A DNA stretch of 64,000 bases from Macquaria australasica. Taxonomy: Eukaryota > Chordata > Actinopteri > Centrarchiformes > Percichthyidae. This document shows positions 37,493-50,374 of the stretch, piece by piece. The notes beneath the pieces were generated by a model. It was not told the DNA's origin. It made no database searches and was given only the letters and a program-made list of their open reading frames with translations. Location: assembly GCA_005408345.1 (NCBI GenBank), contig SEMN01000452.1, positions 310,001 to 374,000 of the forward strand, read 5' to 3'. Made by a program: the position numbers and the translations under genes. Position 1 is the first letter of the stretch. Each line of letters begins with the position of its first letter.

Positions 37493-38675
37493 GATTAGTC
37501 AATTAAATCAATTAATGGAAACTAATTTTGATAATCAGGTAATCGTTTGAGTTGCCAAACACTGGTTGGTACCATCCTCTTAAATCTTTGCTTTTCTCTG
37601 TTTATATCAGTGTAAAATATCTTTGGGTTTTGAACTGTTGGTCGGACAAAATGAGCAATGTGAAGACGTGAAATTGTGAATTTTTTTGAGATATTTTTTG
37701 TCTTTATTTGAAAATGTACAGAGATGACAGGAAACAAGGGGAGAGAAGGTTTATTTCAAAGAGTTTGTAATTAACGGATTTGTTAATGGTTAATAAACAG
37801 TTTACTAATGCTTTATAGATCAGTTATAAGCCATTAATAACAGATTTTGGGATGCCAGGTAGTTACTGGTCTTAATCCTCCCCCAGCAGGACACTTGTGT
37901 TTTTTAAGTCATTTTTCAAGCAAAAAATGGTCCAAACTCACTGTTTCCAGCTTCTCAAATGTGAATATTTTCTGGTTTTCTTTCTCTTCTTTTATAGTAA
38001 ACTAAATATTTTTAGGTTTCAGTCTGTTGGTCGGACAAAACAAGACATTTGAAGACGTCACTTCATGGTCTGTTTTTTTTTTTTACAATGTTCTGACATT
38101 TTATAGACCAAATGATTAATCGTTTAATCAAGAAAAGAATCAGTAGATAAACCGATAATGAAAAATAATTGTTAATTGAAGACCTGGTCTTTTTAGAAAA
38201 GACCCCTTCAAGTGACTGGTCGACCTGCAGAGCACCTGGACCAACTTATTAACATTTACATTTGATTGATTAATGACTTATTAAACTTTTGGATGACTCA
38301 CAAACTTTTGCTGATGGCTTGACATTGAAAAACTCTTCACCCTTCATTAATGACATTATTTGTACATTATATGAGACTATGGCTGCAACTAAGTTATTTT
38401 CATTATCAACTTATCTATCAATTTCTTTCTTGATTAATCGTTTAATCATGTTTCCTTTAAAATGTTAGAAAATAGTGAAAAATGCCCATTACCAGAGGCG
38501 AGTGTGAAGTATTATAATGACTTTTTTTTTGTCTGAGCAACAAATCCTCACAGTTATGAAGCTGGAGAAGCAGAAAATGTTTGGTATTCTTGCTTGAAAA
38601 ATGATTGAAACGCTTAATAATTTATCAGAAATAACTGCAGAATAGTTCATTAATCGACTCATTTTAGCTCTGACT
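37493..38675 (+). repeat. Three copies of the 'ctgttggtcggacaaaa' palindromic fish repeat
   Basis: Copies lie at about 37493-37680, 37905-38183 and 38389-38675. Shared words are 'gattaatcgtttaatca', 'ttccagcttctcaaatgtga' and 'ctgttggtcggacaaaa'. The ends carry complementary 'gattaat/attaatc' and 'ggctgcaact' words. Four more copies lie inside uckl1. Confidence 0.75.
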
Positions 38676-38985
38676 ATAGGGGACTCAAAAGCCAAAGGGA
38701 CTCAGGACACGACCTGAGTTATTCTTATTAAGGGCTCATAACTGATCTATGAATCACTAGTAATCGATGTATTAACCTTTAATAAAGCCATTAGATACCT
38801 GCTGTTATAAACCCTTTATAAAGGAGGCCTCATCAGAAAGTGGTACCGAAAATGAGTCAATGTCTTTTTGAATGCAGAAAAACTATTATACATAATATTA
38901 TCTTTGTTTATTTTGGGCCTAAATGTGAAAAAGGAGCGATGTCACTTCCTTATAAACCTCTTTGCTGCCAGCTGGGAAAGATGCA

Positions 38986-38996
38986 CACACACACGT

Positions 38997-39039
<43 letters not shown>

Positions 39040-39087
39040 AGCGGTGCAAATGGTGCATGAAATCTCAAATGTGATTCCATGTGCACA

Positions 39088-39131
<44 letters not shown>

Positions 39132-39216
39132 GCGCACACACACGCACACGCACACACACACACACAGGAGCGGTGCAAATGGTGCATGAAATCTCAAATG
39201 TGATTCCATGTGCACA

Positions 39217-39258
<42 letters not shown>

Positions 39259-39330
39259 CGCACACACACAAACACGCACGCTCCCTCGCGCACACACACA
39301 AACACGCACGCACGCGGGAATAAACACACC
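38986..39330 (+). repeat. Tandem duplication of a 129-bp unit with CA and CT arrays
   Basis: A unit starting 'aggagcggtgcaaatggtgc' occurs at 39037 and again at 39166. Each copy runs through the same unique stretch of about 60 bp into a CT array and then a CA array. The copies look nearly identical, so the duplication is recent. The open frames across it are repeat artefacts. Confidence 0.9.
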
Positions 39331-42300
39331 GCACCTCTCACCTCTCTCTGAACCCCAAAAACTATTTCTTTCATTTCTAGAAGATCATTTTAATCTTTCG
39401 TTTGCGGGAGTTTTCAGGGGCCTGAGTCTCTGCAGTAACAACCTGATGGCGTGAAGAACACGTCATGTGTTGCTCCCGCGCTCATGAAGCGTGACGTGTC
39501 TGTCAGCTCGCGTCTCCTTAAGGTGGAGGTGAGAAACAGCTGATGTGGGAGCGTGACAGAGTCCTACTACCTTTATAGTCGTATTGATTGACATCAGGAG
39601 GCCTACTGACGACCCGGTGTGATACAATAAAATGTGACGACTGAGAAATTATTTTAATTTTTCCCATGTATATTTTATATTATTTCCAGTGTTAAATTCG
39701 GTGTTCAGAGGGGCGTGTTTCTGCTGAAGCTGAAGAGCATCGGTTGCAGAATTATTTGCAGCATCTTCTGTTGTGCAGAAAAATAATTTTATTTATTTGC
39801 GTTATTTGTTTTATTTGCGATATTTTTTTTACATTTTATTTTAGATATTTTTTATTCTAACTTAATGGCCCGTTTCTTTGTTTTTTTTTGTTTTTTATAA
39901 TTATAGCTCCAAAATGTAGGCCTAGACGTATTATTTAGTATATATTATTAATAACCTTTAATATTTATATCTATAAGATGAATCAGACTTGCAAGCTGAT
40001 GTCTGTCGTTTTTTACAGATCAAGGAATATAACAGTTGCTTTTCTAAAACACTCATCTTCTCGTAAGAACATAATGTTTTTTATTATTTTATGGTATTTT
40101 AGGCCAAGGAGTTAATTTGATTTTTTCTGAATGTCTGCCAAATATTTTCCTATATAAATTAAAGATAGTAAACCGCTCTGGATTTATTTGGGGTACCTTC
40201 CTCTGCAGGTATAAACACCTCCATGTATCTGCTGTGTTATTCATGTCGGTGATTTCCGTTTCTTTCCGTCCCACGCGGACTGAGCGTGCAGGGAGCCGCT
40301 TCCTGCCTCCCTAATGACAGGTGATTAGTTTTTAGCATTGCTCAGTGAACTGGCACCGGGGCCATTTGTCACAGGCTGTCCAGAAACAAGCCAAGCATGG
40401 AAATGAATTTGTTCATTCACATAAAACAGCCCGCAAGAACGGCAGCCTGCTTAACGTGCACCACAGTAACAACTGCTCCCACCGCAGGTTTACAGCATAT
40501 ATACAACACCGGGGGTTTTCCTGCAGAGATCAGGGTGTGCTGATTGATAAATATTCACTTTTGTACTTTAAGCTGCTGATTTTCCTTAAAGAAATCACCG
40601 AGAAACACACGTGCTGCCTTCTTATTGCCCACTTTCTTTAAACTTAATGATTCAGTTGTTATTTCTTTTCATTTTATATACATTTTTTTTAAACATTTCT
40701 TTAAAATCATGCCAAATTTAACATGCACAGGTAACTTATTCCCACATGCAGCATTACTCTCCATGCAGCTGCAGTCACATGAAACACGACACGTTCCCAC
40801 CTTTGCAGTTTTAGAGAATACATTTTCGCATTCTTCTCGTGTATCAGTTGAGATTTCTCCGAATTTGCAGCGTTATTATCCATTTATTCAGCCTGCAGTC
40901 AGTCGGTGTCCCTTCTGAGAAAAAAACAAAAGAAGTAAAGGTGATTTTTTTTGGAGGACGCTGCAGGAGTTGCCGGTGAGAATCGACAGGTCCGGTTCCC
41001 TGATCTTCACTCGACGCGGGGAAAAGTCAGCCGAGACCTCATTTCTGTGAGCAGCGAGACTTCAGAACAAAACGGATAAATTCCCTCATTGCGGTGTTGA
41101 GAGGCAGGAGGAGGAGGAAACCACATGCGGGTGTGTGTTTTTTCTGAGGGAGGTTTTAATTAGGCTGGAGTTGTAGCCTCGAACACGGAGCTGCAGCAGT
41201 AATAATAAGGCACAACGCGCTCAACACTGCAGCTGCTGTTAGTAAAAAGCCTGACTGATCACCCGGTACAAGCAGGACCTCCGGTTGGTGAACGGGACAA
41301 GCATCAATATAAATGACCAAAAAAATCAATTCATTTACAGAAACACATCAGCCTATGTCTGTTTGAGCTTTAAAATATTTTTACTCGCATAATTACAAGA
41401 AGCATTTAAATAATTTGTTCAAATGTAGCTACTGTAAACAAACATATTTAACAGATTATTGCTTGTAGGATTCACTTTCCTGCACACTCTTATGCTCACA
41501 CATTTTAAATATATGTCAATTACATTTCACAAAATCTGATGTATTGCATATATTCAGTTAAATCAGTGCAGACCTCCTTTCCTATAGCCTTCATGCCACT
41601 GTGCATTAATTTACACCGGCTTGATATATGGTGATGTAAAAGCAGATTTATGCCATGCTGAGAAGATATACCGGCTGTATCAGAGAAAAACATTATCACA
41701 CATTGAGTCTTAAAAGAAAAGAAAATATTTATGATATTCAAAAATAAAAGTTCACATTTCTCTGTGTCTAAAATGTAGATTCATGCCAGTCTAAAAATGA
41801 ATCCTCAAACTAAAATCATGAACTGAATTAGGGCTGTTTCAGTGTTATTGTTTGTGTACATATCTACAGATGTATGTCAGGTTAAAGCATAATTATGCTT
41901 AAACAGATGTTTGATAATCTCAAAAGATTAGAAAATAATCAGATGTGTGCAGCCAACAGTACAAAAACTATAAATGAAAGAAAAGATCCATATTTAAGAT
42001 AAGAGGCCAATTGTGTCTAAAGAGATACTGAACAAGTTATGTCATGTTACAGATCCATATCTTGGTGTCAGTCTAGTAAGAATGGCTTCAAATGCAGCTT
42101 TGTTTAGTTATATTGATAACGTGTAAAACCCTCCAGCATCGATATAAAATGATGCCTCGCTGTACTTTGAATTATGTCTTGAACTGATGCAAACAAGTAA
42201 ACTATTCACAGTGTTGACTGAATTTATAACACGATGTATTACAGGACACAAAGATACAACACAGTATAGATTTGCGGCTCTGATCGTCATTCATGAATAC

Positions 42301-42879
42301 CGCGCCAATGTTGCGTTCAAGTGTTGCAGGGACAAACGTAAATCTGGGTGAATCAGCTTCCTTGGCTTGTTCTTTGAGAGGTTAAGTTACTTGTCATTTG
42401 TCAGCAATGTGTTTTCGACCACATGCATAAAAACATTGAGCACTTATTAATGACACTGCAACGCTGATTGCCACCTGCTGACTTATGCAATGATAGTAAG
42501 TTTATTCTAAAAACTAAGTAGTCTCTTTATTGTGTTGTTGCAGCTACATAGCTACATTATGTGGCTTTAATTTAGGTCTATTTTATTTTGTCAGACATTT
42601 TATTTTGTTTTTCACTTTAACATAACTAATGGACCAAAATTATCCTGTGGTCGTGGCAAAAGGTTGTGAATAAAATGGCCTCAAACAAACACCATGAAGC
42701 ACTGTACATCTTCAGGCAGAAAACAGCTATTTTGTGTGTGTGTGACAGCCCAGGTGTAACCAACGCAACAACATTTAATTTAACACAACATATAGCGTAT
42801 CTTCCACACTATTCCCAAACGAATTGTGAATGAACGAGTGGTTCAAGGACAGCGAACAGTTTTCCGACAACCGTAAACA

Positions 42880-42949
42880 CAGCATCAGTTTACGTCCACC
42901 GACGTGATGACGCTCGCGGTGTTCGGTTTCCGCGCCACGCCGAGCCGAC
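42880..42949 (+). promoter_or_regulatory. uckl1: Probable uckl1 promoter/5' UTR, CpG-containing
   Basis: The 70 bases before the start codon are rich in CG dinucleotides and include 'gacgtgatgacgctcgcgg', which holds TGACG (CREB/ATF-like) words. No TATA box was seen, as usual for housekeeping genes. The transcription start cannot be placed. Confidence 0.4.
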
Positions 42950-43038
42950 ATGGAAACGGCAAGCAGCGACGGTAAAGCGGACGAGCGGCAGACAGGTGAC
43001 GGGATGGAAGCGGACAGGTGTATGTCGAGGTCGGACAG
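42950..43038 (+). CDS. uckl1: uckl1 exon 1 with start codon
   Basis: It encodes METASSDGKADERQTGDGME, then ADRCMSRSD, and ends two bases into a serine codon completed by exon 2. The donor is cag|gtaaaa, directly followed by a run of about 22 A. The reading joins perfectly to the family-typical ESGDDSLDGLS start of exon 2, which supports this ATG. Confidence 0.82.
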
Positions 43039-46000
43039 GTAAAAAAAAAAAAAAAAAAAAAAGTAAAGGACGTCAGAGTCGGAACAACGCAGTGAAAACG
43101 TGCTCACGTTGGCTAACCGACGCAGCTAGCTGGCTAGCTTCCACACGCGTCGTGCTGGCGCGGCTGCAGCAGCACAAAGAGACGAGGACGGTTAAAGTCA
43201 CACTCAAACAACAGCAGAGTGGTTGTGGGTAAATCATGAAGTATGTGTCAGAGGTTCGTTTGCAGTGTTGTATACCTAGCTGCCCTCACCTGGCTTCACC
43301 GGCGCTTATAACGGTTCAGTCTATTTCCCCGGAGGACGTCACACCAGACTTCTGTGGATATTTGACGGATTATGCGCGTTGTCGCGTTGGCAAACGTTTA
43401 TAATGGACCTGACACGTTGTGATGGCGTTTCAATGTGTCCTGGCAAATTCGGCACAACTAACCACTAACTGTAAACGAAATTTACCTTCAATCTGCTTTG
43501 TAAGAATACAGTTATTGCAGCGAAGAGGGACTAGTAATGTCAAGCGAAACATCTAAATAGTCGAGAAAATGGACCGTGCCGTTGCCCCGTGTGGCTCACG
43601 GGATGTGCAGGGAGATCAGGAGAATTACATTTCCCACAAGTATTATGCTGAAAAGGGGTAAAACATGACGTGAAACCCAGCTGGTTATTTGAGTGGGACT
43701 GGCTCTGATGTGTGTCATCTTCTCACATGTCCAAACCCATTTAAAAACGGCTCGGGTTAACATTTGCTTGACTAATCAAAAATTGCTGTAACAGCATTAA
43801 TCCTTAACTCAAGCATATAAATAGCTGTTTATTTGCTGCTTTTTGTTACCAGCAGAATTTGGCCTAGAGGCTTTCTCCATTATCTTTAATAAACACTAAT
43901 GAAGGCACACCTTTTGTACGAGGGCAATAATCTGCTGCACAGATAAATATACATTTAATATTTAGAAGTTCAAAATCAGTTTATTACAAAACTAAGGTGA
44001 AACAGGAATACAATGAGCATCTTTATTATTGTAGGGACCTTTTTTTAATCATCAGAAATCAGTCGGAGAAGAGCTCATCTTTACATTACACTCTGACCCT
44101 TAAGTGACTAACATACCCCTTTTCCACCGGAGCAGTTCCAGGGCCGGTTCGGAGCCGGTGCCTAATCTGGAACCAGTTCTTCCTTTTTCGACCGCCTAAG
44201 AACTGGCTCTGGGCCAGGAAAACTGGTTCCACAGCGGCACCAACTCTTTGCTGGTCTAGAACCAAGAACCGCTTACGTCACGGGCTGGGGGCGGGATTAT
44301 CGTGACCAATAACACATTACGTTCAGAATCAAAATGTGTTGGATAATTACCTTTCTTCTTGAATGTAATCGCCGCATATAGCAATTACGCCGAGCAGCAA
44401 CAACGCATCGGAACAGTCTTGTTTGGATGCCAATGTAGATTTTCAAAGCCAGGAACAACACCTGAAGAGGTACGGCGCCCGCCATTGTTGTTGTCTTCTG
44501 CCCGAAGTTGGCGCTAGTGTTGCTCGGAAACTGAAGACGTACAGAGTGACGTAATGACGTGGCTCTCTAACCCGTAAAGCTGGTGGGAACGCAAACGAGT
44601 TCTTTGTAGGTTCGCGAGTTGAACCAATTGCGAACCGGCACTAGCACCAGCCCAGAACTAGCACTAAGTTCACTTCAGTGGAAAAGGGGTATTTGATAAG
44701 TGGCCGGGGATCGAACCACCAACCCACAAGTAATGGCCTCTCTGCTCGACCTCCTGAGCTACTACACACACTAAATCCACCATGCAGCACTTTTAGAATT
44801 AAAATGACTTCTCTCATTAGAGACTACAAAACTAGACACTGAAGGGAAGAAAGAATGTATTTCAAAAAAGTTTTTAATCTTATCTAAATGAAGTCATGCT
44901 GCCAGCAGACCTTTTGTGATTTGTACATTCACAATATTCAAGTTTATGGGCAAGCAAGGCAACATTAAACTGCCAGATTAAAACATTTGATATACCCACT
45001 GTGAACAAGACTACGAGACACAGCGAGGATAGTGAGACAGTTGGATTCTAGTCACGAAATGCCCCAGCCAAGTGATGACAGCCTTACTCATGTGAACGGT
45101 GGCCTCGCCCCTGTGCCGTGCTGTGTCCAGCCAGGGCAGCGGTGTGATTTCCTGGGGAGCATTGGCAAGTTCCCCCTTCCTCCCCCTCGACCACACCGAC
45201 AGCAGAGACCTCACTGTGGAGAGAAGAGTTCAGAGAGAGACACTTCAGTACGTAGACTCTCTCTCATCTCTCCGCAGGACAGTACCAGTATCTGCAGGTC
45301 CACAAAAGACTACAAATAAAGGCTTTAAGTGATCAAATTTGGGCCAATTTTTAAAATGTTGTGGCTAAAGCTCTTTTTCTTCCCAATTATAGCTGTGATT
45401 AGCTATGTTTGATCAGAAAAGGGCTACTTTTGACTTTAAGACCCGGCTTACAGTTAGCTTTGTGGAACCTGCAGATACTTCAAAATGACTTTAATGCCTG
45501 TATTGGAGCAGCAGCATGTGGCCAACTATGAGCTTACGAGGCATATCTGATGGCAACCAGAAAACTAAACTAGTGAACATGCAAGCAACGAGTCACAGGG
45601 ACTAAACCAGAGCCACATCAGATCCATTCTGCAGTAAAGTCTGCAAATTAGTTAGTTATTTAAGCTTATATGGTAACGTTTTTAAAAAAGTATTGTCTTG
45701 AGTTAAGATTGACTGGATATTTATATAATTTCATAACTGTATATTTCAATAATGGATAAGAAAGTAATTGTATGGTATATCTCAGTAAGTGTTTTGGCTT
45801 CCACAGTTAAACTTGATCAGGAGGGATGCTCCCGCTCTGATCCCTCACATCTAGCCCTGCCTATTACAAACTTCCTCAGCAATCATAAGAGTTTTGTTTT
45901 AGAACGTACTGCGGTTAATCCAACTCTTATAATTGCAGTAAATGGAGACCGGTGAGCTGAACCTGTAGACTAAGTCAGTGTGCTGCTCTCTGATCTTGGC

Positions 46001-47663
46001 ATCTGTTGTCGTCTTGTCTTGAACTCCAGTGAGAGCGGAGATGATTCCCTGGATGGCCTCTCAAACCGTGTCCCCCGGTGCCCTTTGACCCCGTCTTTAT
46101 CGCCGCAAAAACGGACCACAAGCCAGTCCAAGACAGAGCCTCCGCTGCTGAGGACGAACAAACGGACCATCTACACCGCCGGCAGGCCACCTTGGTACAA
46201 CGTCACCGGGACTACCTTCAAAGAGGCCTTTGTTATTGGTGAGTGATCAGGCAGCTGCCATCTTCTTCTGTACTTTTTGTATGAAATCTCTGAATACACT
46301 GATGATACCAAAGCAGTAAGACAAACTGACAAGTGAGCCATCCCTGATCTGTCACAGGCTGAATTAGCGTTCCCAAATCAATGTGACCACATTTTTTTTC
46401 TCTCTGTGGTGGTGGCAAGGTGTACACAAAGAATACACAATCTAATAGTACACTAGAGATTAAAACATCTTAATTATTACCAATTAAAGCCAGTATATGT
46501 AGGATTTTATCATGTGCTTTTAGCACCTGTTATTATAGGTCTACTTCCACTGGGGGGCGCCAAAGTCAGGAATTTTAAAATGGACAAAGTGAAGCAGTTC
46601 TTCAGCAATTTAAGGCTATAACTTTAGAAAAACCCCCCACCTATATTAATTTCTCAGCCATTGTTTTAATACGTCTGTAATAAACCTGGTCTCACTGCAG
46701 CATTAGCTACAGTATTTGCTGGCTGTGTTCAGGTTTGGTCATATTAGCCTTTTATTCTACGCAATTGCCCAAACTCAGCCCTGAAAAGGATGTGAGGTCA
46801 AGAAACCCATGCCATGCCCATGTTTGTAGGGCAGAAGTGTAATGTGACCGTACCTTTACTCCACCTGCATCGGAAGTAATCCAGCAACACAGCCTGGCAG
46901 GACACACAGTTGAAAACAGCTGCAACTAATGATTATTTTCATTATGATTAATATGTTGATCATTTTTTAAATAAACTGATCAGTGTTTAAGTCTTAGAAA
47001 GTCTGGAAATGTCCATTAAAAGTTTCTAGAGCCAAAGGTAGTCAGTTTAGAGCTGCAACAATTAGTTGAAAGAAAATTAATTGCCATTACTGTTTTGATA
47101 ATTGATTAATCATTTGGCATTTTTCAAGGAAAAAAGTCAAACATTTGCTGGTTCCAGCTTCTTAAATGTGAGGATTTGCTACTTTTCTTTGTCATTTCTG
47201 ACAGTAAATGAAGAGTCTTTGGGTTTTGGACTGTTGGTCGGACAAAAGAAACAATTTTGAAGACAATATAATATATAATCGATAATGAAAACAATCGTTA
47301 GTTGCTGCCCTAATTCAGTTTACAATGATATAAACCAGACAGAAACTGAACATTCTCACATATGAGAAGTTCCAGCCAGTAAATGCTTGTCATTTTTGTT
47401 GATAAATGCAAAATTGTTGATTAATTTTCTCATTCGATCAGTTCGGCACTAAACATTTTTGTCAGTCTTGGGTAACAGTTGTGTGTGTGTATATGCGCCC
47501 AGTCAGCAATCTTAAGCGTTCATGATGCTCTGGCTTCACTGGGGGCGTGTTTTTATTTTATTTTTTTTTTTTGTACAGCCGGCCACCATCTTGCTGATCA
47601 GCACAGTAAAATATCTGCCTCAGGACGAGTCCCAGCAGCAGTAAAATGAACCGTGACTGAAAG

Positions 47664-47706
<43 letters not shown>

Positions 47707-50329
47707 CGTGCAGAGTCAATGTTCCGTGGTTAAACACATCAGATTGGCACGAGTGGGAACACATGGAGGGAGAGGTGGACATTATCTTTAGCAGGTAATC
47801 TGTTATTTTCAATGGGCCGCAGTGACTGGTTACAATTTCACACTCGGCTGTACTGGAGTGGATGTGGCCCCGCCCCGGTCAAAAGGACCGGACTGTGTAA
47901 GTGCAGGGAAGTGGACAGAGCATGGCCCGGGAGGAAAAACCAACCTGCATTAAAGGTCAATGGAAGATCGAGAGAGGAGTGAAAAACTGATAAAGATGCA
48001 GGGATAGCAAGAAGAGATGGATGAACAGAAAGAGGAGGGGAGATGAGGACAGAAAGACACTGTGGAGCTCCTTAGATACCAGAGGTTGTTTTGTATCTCT
48101 CGTCTGGTTTTATTGCTAATAGAAAAGGCAGTTTTATCTGCTGTAACAGGCCGTTTCAGTGTCCAGGCTTCACTGCTCGGTGACGCTCAAAATCTATGCT
48201 GAATCTATAGGAGCACGGTAAATAGGATTCTTTTTAATACATTAATTTACAAGTCAGGACCGGCATTTCTATAACCTGCTCCGAAGCTGTAATCATAAAT
48301 AGAAATGAGAGGAGCACTGCAGTGTTTTCAGTCAGCAGTTTTGACCTTGATGGGTCTTGTCTGAGCAAAAAAAAAAAACCTGTCCCAGGACTTCACTGAG
48401 AAATATAACACAGAAGTAGTTAATGTGGGAGAAAAATCCCAAAGATGGGCCAGATGTCCTCAGGATCTTCCCCACACTATAAGCACTTCAATACTCAAAA
48501 ATAATTCAACTGAGTCAAAAGAGTTCAAATATGAATAGAGTTTACTGACAAATCAACAAGTACAGCAAACCCGAGTTAGTTCATGGAGCAACCAACAGTT
48601 AAGCATACGAGCGCACACAGACCTGAGTCAGTCCATGAAGTAACTGACAATCCAATGCACACGTCTTCTTTTATAGCCACCCCTTTCACCCTCCTTCTGT
48701 GGGCTGCTGACCTTGGCCTTTTTTCTGTGATGTTTTCAACCTGCTCTGAGCCAGACACTACGGTTTCCTCCCTTTTCTTCCCACTGTCTGATATACTCTA
48801 ACCTCCCACTGCCAGCTGCTGCACTTAATTAAAAATACAAGACTTCTATGATTATGCCCACATCCAACAACACATGACTACATCATGATTATGACTGAAC
48901 CTGACTGAACCTGACTACCTGACCATTATCAATATGGTTGACTTTGATTGACTTAATATATTAATATATAATATATTAATACTGTAATATTGATTATGAC
49001 TTATTTGACCTCTCTGACCTTACCCTGCAATGATTCAATACTGATTCACCATTATACATCAATATTATACCACATTTGGTGAATAAAATTCCCCACATAA
49101 TCCCCCCTTTGGGACTGAAACAGTCCCAATCATCCCATAGAGGGAGGCTAAAATACATATATCGTTACTGAGTACCTGAATTATACATGAGGTACCTGAA
49201 AGTTAGATAGTTTTGAAAACCACACAGTCTGGAGATAACATATCGGCACACTCTTATATTGTAAACACACAGTATTTGAATACATCAGGACACTTCTTAT
49301 CCCTCTTCCTGTGACAGCGGAGTTTTTCTGACCCATGAGCAACAAGTCTCGGGTATTTTAGTCACACGCTCAAAATAAGGGTGTGATCCAGAGTGAAATT
49401 CACCATCACAGGAGTACAACCTGGAAAACCTCTCCTCCCTGTTTTGCGGGGAGCAAGTAAAAGCCAAGTTGTACCTATCTCCCTTACCAAGACCCAAGAG
49501 AAAACCTCCTAGTCAGTAGAGGGAAAACCCTTAGGCCTTAGCGTACAATCTTTCACAAACATTCAGTGTATTAGTAATTATTAGCATGTATTTGCAGCAA
49601 TTTGTCTTGAACACTGTCACAGTCACATACCATTGTACAGGTCATCCGTTGTGACCTGGAGCTTCAAACCCTGTATTACCTAATCTGTGACCCATCTGTA
49701 TGATGATTTGACATACTCTTAAAATGTGCTACTTAAAACAATGTTAGTGGTTTCATAAGAAAAATATCCACTGTCTAAAGATACACAGCTTAGGTGTTAA
49801 GAAACCTCTTCAGATTATTGAAAATCTGGCATCAGGATGTTAAGAAATCCTGGCTTGTGATGAATATCAAAATTATGGGTGCGAAGAAACCCCTGCAGGT
49901 GTTATAAAGGAACCTGGCATCAAACCACACATTAAACTCTCTTCAGGTGTTAAAGAATAATCTGGCAGTAAAAATGATCACAGTAAAAGTTCATATGGTT
50001 GCTTTTGTTGTCTTCAGCCCAGGCACTTTGCGTGTCGTTGAGAGCCACTAACACGAGAGGTTACCAGCACCTCGATGTTCGTGTTAGCTTGGAATCCATC
50101 GTGATGATTAAGAAGCGTGTAGGGCGTCCCATACAGATAGCTAGAGGAGACTTTTCTCCAACCGTCTGAGCTTTCAAACAATAATGCCTGTTTTAACAAG
50201 ACATTCAAAAACTGGTTTAATGCCAATACATACAACTCAAAATGAACCTTTCCTTCAGACAACTGCTCTTCAAAACTCTCATCTCTCCCTTCAGATATGT
50301 GTGTTGTGCAGCACAGGTCTTGTGGTTTG

Positions 50330-50374
<45 letters not shown>

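Larger units (their letters stand above)
31785..42949. other. 11-kb region without a recognised gene, between zinc transporter and uckl1
   Basis: It should contain the first exon and promoter of the zinc transporter (minus strand) and the uckl1 promoter (plus strand). It holds CA arrays (32819-34353), copies of three dispersed repeat families (33386, 35893, 36416 and 37493-38675) and a duplicated CA/CT unit (38986-39330). More balanced, CpG-containing DNA lies at 39440-39540 and 40980-41290. No conserved protein was recognised. Confidence 0.55.
43039..46029 (+). other. uckl1 intron 1, 3 kb
   Basis: It starts with an A tract (43041-43061). It carries a MITE (44113-44691), an adjoining tRNA-like SINE piece (44700-44770) and an exon-like island on the minus strand (45088-45213). 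Confidence 0.6.

Noticed and set aside
38919..39454. Long overlapping open frames (up to 204 codons) on both strands
   Set aside because: They are translations of CA/GT and CT/GA arrays (HTHT, VCVC, SLSL, RERE); no start context or conservation is expected.
40089..40274. A minus-strand ATG frame with an AAG|GTACCC donor, considered as the zinc transporter's first exon
   Set aside because: The donor phase does not fit either acceptor of the 31573 exon, and the peptide is unlike ZnT N-termini.
44700..44770. Possible tRNA gene
   Set aside because: A and B boxes are present but a full cloverleaf with paired acceptor stem was not found; a SINE head or pseudogene is more likely.
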